A model generated the notes under the pieces. That model worked only from the letters and a program-made list of their open reading frames with translations, was not told the DNA's origin and did not search any database. A DNA stretch of 64,000 nucleotides from an uncultured Bacteroidaceae bacterium (GTDB lineage Bacteria > Bacteroidota > Bacteroidia > Bacteroidales > Bacteroidaceae), in the NCBI GenBank assembly GCA_944320955.1, contig CALUJL010000017.1:16470-80469 (forward strand), written 5' to 3'. Positions 59,929 to 64,000 of the stretch are shown one piece after another. The translations under genes and the position numbers were made by a program. Position 1 is the first letter of the stretch, and each line of letters starts with the position of its first letter.

Positions 59929-61044
59929 TCAAGGATTGATTATCGTATCGATTATCCGCTCCACGTCCTCGTCCGTGAGCAGGTGGTGCATCGGCAGGCA
60001 GATCACCTCGTCGGCCATCCGGTGGGCGTTCGGAAGGTTCGACGGGGCGGCCGAGGGGAGGCCGCGGTAGGTGGAGAACGTGCTGATCAGGGGATAGAAG
60101 TAGCGGCGGCCCAGGATGTTCCGCTCCTTTAGCTTGAAGTACAGTTCGTCGCGCGTCATGCCGTACTCCGCGGCGTCCACGAAGACGGGGAAGTAGGAGT
60201 AGTTGTGCTTCACACCGGGCATGTCCTCGAAGTAGCGGATGCCGGGCACGTCCCTCAGTGCCTCCCGGTAGCGCACGGCCACCCGGCGACGCGCGGCGAT
60301 GGCGCGGTCCGCTTGCCGCAGGTTCAGCAGGCCGTAGGCCGAGCGCACTTCGTCCATCTTGCTGTTGATGCCGGGGGCCACGACTTCCGTCTCCCCGGCG
60401 AAGCCGAAGTTCTTCAGGTAGTCGATGCGCTGCTTGGTCTTCTCGTCGTGCATCACCAGCGCGCCGCCCTCCACCGTGTTGTACACTTTCGTGGCATGGA
60501 AGCTCAGCGTGGACAGGTCGCCGGCCTCCAGGATGCTCTTGCCGCCGACTTCCACGCCGAAGGCATGCGCCGCGTCGTAGATCACCTTCAGCCCGTACTT
60601 GTCGGCGATGGCCTGGATGGCTTCCGTGTCGCAAGGCTTGCCGTAGACGTGCACGGGCATGATGGCCGTGGTCTTCGGGGTGATGGCGGCCTCGATCTTC
60701 CCCGGGTCCAGGTTGCCCGTCTCGGGGTCGATGTCCACGAACACGGGCTTGATGCCGTTCCACCACAGGGAGTGGGTCGTGGCCACGAAGCTGTACGGGG
60801 TGGTAATCACCTCACCCGTGATGCGAAGGGCCTGCAGGGCGGTGATCAGCGGCAGCGTGCCGTTGGTGAAAAGGCTGATGTAGGGGACTTTCAGGTAGTC
60901 GCAGAGGGCACGCTCCAGTTCTTTGTGGTAGTGCCCGTTGTTGGTGATCCACCTGCGCTGCCAGATGTCCTTCAGGAGGGCGTCCAGCTCTTCCAGGTCG
61001 GGAAGCAGCGGGGAGGTCACGGTGATGACCGGTTTTTCTTCCAT
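59929..61044 (-). CDS. DegT/DnrJ/EryC1/StrS sugar aminotransferase
   Basis: 371 residues. PLP-dependent transaminase acting on a nucleotide-linked keto-sugar. The PLP lysine is in 'LSFHATKVYNTVEGG' (about residue 182), with 'TNGTLPLITALQAL' and 'IYDAAHAFGVE' (cofactor-binding Asp) upstream, and 'HNYSYFPVFVD' downstream. It produces an amino sugar, usually with glutamate as donor; which one cannot be told. Unlike the genes after it, it has host-like GC-rich codon use. It starts 117 bases after the flippase stop, a gap filled by repeats. Confidence 0.93.
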   Translation of the reverse strand: MEEKPVITVTSPLLPDLEELDALLKDIWQRRWITNNGHYHKELERALCDYLKVPYISLFTNGTLPLITALQALRITGEVITTPYSFVATTHSLWWNGIKPVFVDIDPETGNLDPGKIEAAITPKTTAIMPVHVYGKPCDTEAIQAIADKYGLKVIYDAAHAFGVEVGGKSILEAGDLSTLSFHATKVYNTVEGGALVMHDEKTKQRIDYLKNFGFAGETEVVAPGINSKMDEVRSAYGLLNLRQADRAIAARRRVAVRYREALRDVPGIRYFEDMPGVKHNYSYFPVFVDAAEYGMTRDELYFKLKERNILGRRYFYPLISTFSTYRGLPSAAPSNLPNAHRMADEVICLPMHHLLTDEDVERIIDTIINP

Positions 61045-61090
61045 AATGTATTATCGGTTTTTTTGATTCTTCTTTCGGTATTCGTGCGCC

Positions 61091-61161
61091 GGGGGAAAGC
61101 CCCGACGGTTTTCCCCGGCCGCTTCCGGCGGCTTGCCCTGCCGCTTTTCGGGAAAAGCGCC
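61091..61161. repeat. 22-bp-type repeat cluster within the capsule operon
   Basis: Units GGTTTTCCCCGGCCGCTTCC, GGCTTGCCCTGCCGCTTTTC and GGGAAAAGCG lie between the flippase stop and the aminotransferase ATG; CGCTTTTCGGGAAAAGCG is a near-palindrome and possible hairpin. Confidence 0.65.
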
Positions 61162-62595
61162 TCAGCGCCTTTTCAGGAGCGCCAGCACTTCGCCCAGCTC
61201 GGGGAAGCGCAGCAGGCGGGCGGCCACTATGTAGAGCAGGATGCCCAGGGGGATGCCGGCGCACAGCTGCACCCCGGGTGAGGAGAATCCACGGATGGCG
61301 GCGTACACCGCCACTCCCATGCCCAGGGAGAGAAGCAGCGTGGGCAGCAGGTCGCCCATCTGACGCAGGAAGCCCACGCGGATGAGACGGCCCGTATAGT
61401 AGGTGTTGATGGCAAGCGAGAGGAAGGAGGTCACGATCTGCCCCACGCACATGGGGACAAGCCCCAGCGGGATGGTCACGCACAGCACGCCCACGCCCAA
61501 GGCCTTCTTGATCACTTCCAGACGCAGGAAGAGGTCGGAGCGCCCTTTCACCTGCAGGAGGTTCAGGTTGATGGCATGGACCGGATACCACATCATGGAC
61601 AGGCACAGGATCTGCAGCAGCGTGGCGGCGAAGAGCCACTGCTCTTTCAACAGCAGCAGCACCAAAGGATCGGCCACGGCGGCCAGACCCGCCATCAGCG
61701 GGAAGATGACGAAGGCCGACACGCGCAGGAAACGGCGGTAGGCCGAGGCCAGGCGGGCGTCGTCGTCCTGGATCTCGCACAGCACGGGGTAGGTCACGCG
61801 CTGCAGAATGCCCGTCAGGTTCGACGAGGGGAACTCGGCGAACTGGTGGGCGCGGGTGTAATAGCCCAGGTTAGTGGCCGTGAAGAGGCGCCCGATGACG
61901 ATCAGGTAGATGTTCCGGTAGGTCACGTCCAGCAGGCCGGAGGCCAGCATCTTCGAGCCGAAGGAGAAAAGCTCGCGGAACGAGGCCCAGGAGTATGTCC
62001 TGCGCGGACGCCACCCGGAAAAGGCCCACAGTAGAAGGGTATTCACCCCCAGGTTCAGCAGCTGCTGGGCCACGATGGACCACACGCCCCAACCCGACGA
62101 GGCCATCCAGATGCCCGTCACGCCGGAGAGCACGGCACCCGCCAGGCTCGCCTTGGCCTGGGTCTTGAAGTCGATGCGCACGGTAAGCAGCGCGCGCTGC
62201 ACCACCGCCAGCGAGTTGAAGACCACGCCCAGGCAAAGCACACGCATGACAGGCTCCAGCTCCGGCGTGCGGTAGAAGGCGGACACCAAGGGGGCAGCCA
62301 GGAAGAGCAACCCGTACAGGACGAGCCCCACGGCGATGTTGAAGTAGAAGACCGTGGAATTGTCCGTCTCAGTGCGGTCCTGCTTGCGGATCAGGGCCTG
62401 CGAGAAGCCGCTGTCGACCAGCGACTGCGACACGGCCAGGAAGATGGCCAGCATACCCACAAGGCCGTAATCGGCGGGAGTCAGCAGGCGGGCCATCACC
62501 ACCAGCACCACGAACTGGATGCCCTGCACGGAGAAGCGCTCCACACTGCTCCAGAACATGCCGCGCACGGCTTTCTCCTTTAAAGAAGGGGGCAT
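61162..62595 (-). CDS. Lipid-linked oligosaccharide flippase (Wzx/MATE-like)
   Basis: 477 residues and about 13 membrane helices. The N-terminus 'AVRGMFWSSVERFSVQGIQF' and 'ARLLTPADYGLVGMLAIFLA' are typical of the polysaccharide transporter family of the WzxC type, as is 'NLGYYTRAHQFAEFPSSNLTG'. It moves undecaprenyl-diphosphate-linked repeat units across the inner membrane for the EpsG-like polymerase. GC-rich, host-like codon use, so it may belong to the conserved upstream part of the locus. Confidence 0.92.
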   Translation of the reverse strand: MPPSLKEKAVRGMFWSSVERFSVQGIQFVVLVVMARLLTPADYGLVGMLAIFLAVSQSLVDSGFSQALIRKQDRTETDNSTVFYFNIAVGLVLYGLLFLAAPLVSAFYRTPELEPVMRVLCLGVVFNSLAVVQRALLTVRIDFKTQAKASLAGAVLSGVTGIWMASSGWGVWSIVAQQLLNLGVNTLLLWAFSGWRPRRTYSWASFRELFSFGSKMLASGLLDVTYRNIYLIVIGRLFTATNLGYYTRAHQFAEFPSSNLTGILQRVTYPVLCEIQDDDARLASAYRRFLRVSAFVIFPLMAGLAAVADPLVLLLLKEQWLFAATLLQILCLSMMWYPVHAINLNLLQVKGRSDLFLRLEVIKKALGVGVLCVTIPLGLVPMCVGQIVTSFLSLAINTYYTGRLIRVGFLRQMGDLLPTLLLSLGMGVAVYAAIRGFSSPGVQLCAGIPLGILLYIVAARLLRFPELGEVLALLKRR

Positions 62596-62689
62596 GGAGA
62601 AACTGAATAAATTTGATATTTACGTATCATTCCCGGCACGGAAAATCCGGGGATACGAAGCGTAAGCAAGAATGGATACGTAGGAAAAT

Positions 62690-62735
62690 AAATTTCCTCC
62701 CGTGTATATGTTTCCGTCCGTACGGGAGGAAATTT
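62690..62735. promoter_or_regulatory. Long hairpin in the flippase leader
   Basis: 14-bp perfect inverted repeat AAATTTCCTCCCGT (62690-62703) and complement (62722-62735), followed by T-run. A second copy of GGGGAAATTTTTGTGG occurs 20 bases on. Read on the minus strand it lies between upxZ and the flippase gene and may act as an attenuator or terminator within the capsule transcript. Confidence 0.55.
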
Positions 62736-62790
62736 TTGTACGCACGTGGGGAAATTTTTGTGGGTTCTTCGTTAGGGTTGCTATCCGGCC

Positions 62791-63213
62791 TCAGGCGGCG
62801 GGGAGGTGGAGGGCAAGGGTCGCCTCCAGGCGGTGGCGGAGGACGCCGCTTGCGGCGGGGAGGCGGGACAGGAGGGCTTGGGCCTGTCCAATCAAGTCCG
62901 GCAGGCGGCGGCGAAGGGCCGGGGTGCTGAAGGGGAGCCCGGCATGGGCTTCCAATTCCAAAAGGCACAGTTCGGCTTCAGCTTCCAAGGGGGAATCGTT
63001 CATTCCTTGGGCATCGTTTTCCGCAGGGTGGAGGTTTTTTCCGCCTGCGGGCGGGAGGGGAGCACGCCCGGACTGGAGGGATTCCCGTTCGGATTGCAGG
63101 GCTTCCAACAAGTGGAAGAGCCGCTCTTGGGCTTCCAAGGGGTCGGGGCAAGTGTCCGAATGCAGGAGTTCGAGCTGGTTCTTCAGCTCGGAAATATAAG
63201 AAGTAATGGGCAT
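62791..63213 (-). CDS. UpxZ-like capsule transcription regulator
   Basis: 140 residues from ATG 63213 (ATG 63216 also possible). The N-terminus 'SYISELKNQLELLHS' and the core 'AELCLLELEAHAG' ... 'AQALLSRLPAASGVLRHRL' follow the UpxZ layout (LCLxLL, then LxxLPAS.LK.RL). UpxZ proteins of Bacteroides inhibit the UpxY antiterminators of other capsule loci so that one capsule is made at a time. Its place directly after the upxY end and before the flippase matches the standard order upxY-upxZ-capsule genes. The match is from memory of the family and moderate. Confidence 0.6.
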   Translation of the reverse strand: MPITSYISELKNQLELLHSDTCPDPLEAQERLFHLLEALQSERESLQSGRAPLPPAGGKNLHPAENDAQGMNDSPLEAEAELCLLELEAHAGLPFSTPALRRRLPDLIGQAQALLSRLPAASGVLRHRLEATLALHLPAA

Positions 63214-63278
63214 CATCGCTTTCTTGCGCCCAGAGGGGGCAAATATGGCTCCTCCGCCATTGGGCGGAGGGGAACTTC

Positions 63279-63329
63279 GTTCATTTTTCTTCGCTGCCCC
63301 GAAGAAAAACGAACCAAAAAGAAGGGGGC
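63279..63329 (-). repeat. 51-bp hairpin repeat, copy 2
   Basis: Identical at all 51 positions to 17232-17282 in inverted orientation. An 8-bp hairpin (CCTCCGCC-ATTG-GGCGGAGG, 63251-63270) sits beside it. Confidence 0.88.
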
Positions 63330-63378
63330 CCAAGGCGGGAAAAGAACTCGGCCTGCGGCCTCAAACAGCTTTTCCCGA
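63315..63378 (+). repeat. 64-bp inverted repeat, left arm
   Basis: Pairs with 63702-63765: 62 of 64 positions agree, including an uninterrupted 42-base core (63335-63376). The core itself begins GGGAAAAG and ends CTTTTCCC with GGCCTGCGGCC in the middle. Confidence 0.85.
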
Positions 63379-63525
63379 AAAGGGAGACATCGAGAACGGC
63401 ATCTTCCGAACTTTTAAGATTGGAAAGCTATATTCGATCCCAAAACCTCAAAACAACTTCTCCCAGGGAGGAAGGTGCAAAAACTGTATCTACAAATCAC
63501 CGAGATATTAAGATGATCTTGCTCG

Positions 63526-63576
63526 CAAGGCAGGGAAAAGAATCCGGCCTACGCCTTCTGACTGCTTTTCCCGGGG
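63526..63576 (+). repeat. Degenerate third copy of the inverted-repeat element
   Basis: CAAGG-CAGGGAAAAGAATCCGGCC ... CTGCTTTTCCC resembles the left arm core (same orientation) with several changes. It lies in the middle of the 323-bp segment. Confidence 0.65.
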
Positions 63577-63701
63577 CAGGAAACGCTGATTGTTTCTTCT
63601 ATCCATTATATAAAGGGGCAGCAGGCAAGTCTGCCGGGCGTAGTGAATTTATCTGTAAGTCCAGCCTTTTTTCGCATAACAGCCGGGGAGGACCGCTTGA
63701 C

Positions 63702-63765
63702 TCGGGAAAAGCTGTTTGAGGCCGCAGGCCGAGTTCTTTTCCCGCTTTGAGCCCCCTTCTTTTGG
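63702..63765 (-). repeat. 64-bp inverted repeat, right arm
   Basis: Inverted partner of 63315-63378. To its right, 63760-63800 holds TGACTTTTCTTCG-GGAAGG-CGAAGAAAAGTTAC, a second, diverged version of the hairpin found in the 51-bp repeat. Confidence 0.85.
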
Positions 63766-63887
63766 TGACTTTTCTTCGGGAAGGCGAAGAAAAGTTACAA
63801 AACGGCCAAGCCCGGAAGGGCGCGGCAGCAAAGGCGGGGTGCTAGGGATTGACCGCGCCTTGGCGGGGATAGAAGGGGTGAAGGGGA

Positions 63888-64000
63888 TTATTCCCCTTCC
63901 GGCAGTTTCTCGCAATACCACTTGGGGATGTGCACCAGCACGCCCACGGTGGCGAGGCTCACTACCACATAGTACCGCCCTTTGTAGCGCGTCAGCTTTC
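63888..64000 (-). CDS. C-terminal end of UpxY-like NusG-family antiterminator, truncated by window
   Basis: 36 residues are visible, ending at TAA 63888: 'KGRYYVVVSLATVGVLVHIP' then 'KWYCEKLPEGE'. This fits the last beta strands of the KOW domain in UpxY proteins, which end with 'SLATxxIPKxxLE'. UpxY is a NusG paralogue that binds RNA polymerase and allows transcription through its own capsule operon. Identification rests on this short piece and on its place before the UpxZ-like gene and flippase. Confidence 0.6.
   Translation of the reverse strand, partial: KLTRYKGRYYVVVSLATVGVLVHIPKWYCEKLPEGE

Larger units (their letters stand above)
63214..63887. other. 674-bp gene-free spacer between upxY and upxZ with nested repeats
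   Basis: No credible coding sequence. It holds one copy of the 51-bp hairpin repeat, a 64-bp inverted repeat pair flanking 323 bp, a third degenerate copy of the same element in the middle, and a variant hairpin at the right end. No TAnnTTTG element was found on either strand of the 323-bp segment. Confidence 0.7.

Noticed and set aside
59921..60766. A 282-codon N-terminal extension of the PLP enzyme overlapping the aminotransferase gene.
   Set aside because: The extension is the aminotransferase gene read in a different frame; the family's normal N-terminus begins at 59920.
63379..63701. An invertible promoter like those upstream of capsule genes in Bacteroides.
   Set aside because: Inverted repeats are present but no TAnnTTTG element was found in the segment on either strand, and it lies downstream rather than upstream of upxY. 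Inversion itself remains open and is listed as a finding.

Overview
The window looks like the chromosome of a GC-rich member of the Bacteroidota, most likely order Bacteroidales. The evidence is a type IX secretion pair (porU, porV), promoters of the Bacteroides type (-7 element TAnnTTTG, in places with a -33 TTTG-like element), a UpxY/UpxZ-type capsule locus, TonB-receptor-like outer membrane barrels, secreted GH78 and GH43 glycosidases, and near absence of Shine-Dalgarno sequences. Composition is strongly GC-rich except for one AT-rich block at about 49.3-59.9 kb. I did not compute GC content or identify a species.

Layout. 1-5.4 kb: the end of a LamG-type protein, then a minus-strand operon purT plus two GT4 glycosyltransferases. 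5.7-7.6 kb: ECF sigma factor, single-pass membrane protein and small secreted protein. 7.6-16.7 kb: an NtrC-type two-component system diverging from an outer-membrane factor / adaptor / ABC ATPase / FtsX-like permease operon; a sigma-54 promoter and a tandem dyad lie between them. 17.3-24.2 kb: minus-strand operon rex, FAH-family hydrolase, porU, porV, ispF. 24.3-27.6 kb: a SUI1-family factor, then rplM-rpsI-rpsB-tsf. 28-33.5 kb: an RND efflux operon. 33.9-36.3 kb: a UvrA paralogue. 36.4-44 kb: two tRNA-Ser genes, a Crp/Fnr regulator, an outer membrane barrel, a GntR-controlled ABC exporter operon and a SlyD-like isomerase. 44.1-48.8 kb: a GH78 plus tandem-GH43 operon. 48.9-49.6 kb: a DUF2442/HTH plus DUF4160 pair with the second gene broken by an amber codon. 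49.7-64 kb: a capsule or exopolysaccharide locus read right to left (upxY end, upxZ, wzx, DegT aminotransferase, PLP enzyme, double GNAT, ATP-grasp, GT2, acyltransferase, GT, EpsG-like polymerase, GT-like protein, GT4, broken GT4, GT2 remnant).

The capsule locus combines host-like GC-rich genes at its upstream end (upxY, upxZ, wzx, aminotransferase) with an AT-rich, apparently imported set of assembly genes. Its far edge carries broken genes. The aminotransferase, PLP enzyme, ATP-grasp and GNAT genes suggest an amino-sugar or amino-acid decoration, but the product cannot be read from sequence.

The most unusual signals are non-coding. (1) A sigma-54 promoter sits with two GTGC-N6-GCAC dyads exactly 21 bp apart in front of the ABC export operon. 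(2) Intergenic regions throughout carry a family of about 22-bp tandem units centred on CTTTTCCGAAAAG. (3) A 51-bp hairpin-forming sequence occurs twice, identical and inverted, 46 kb apart, and one copy adjoins a 64-bp inverted repeat flanking 323 bp between upxY and upxZ.
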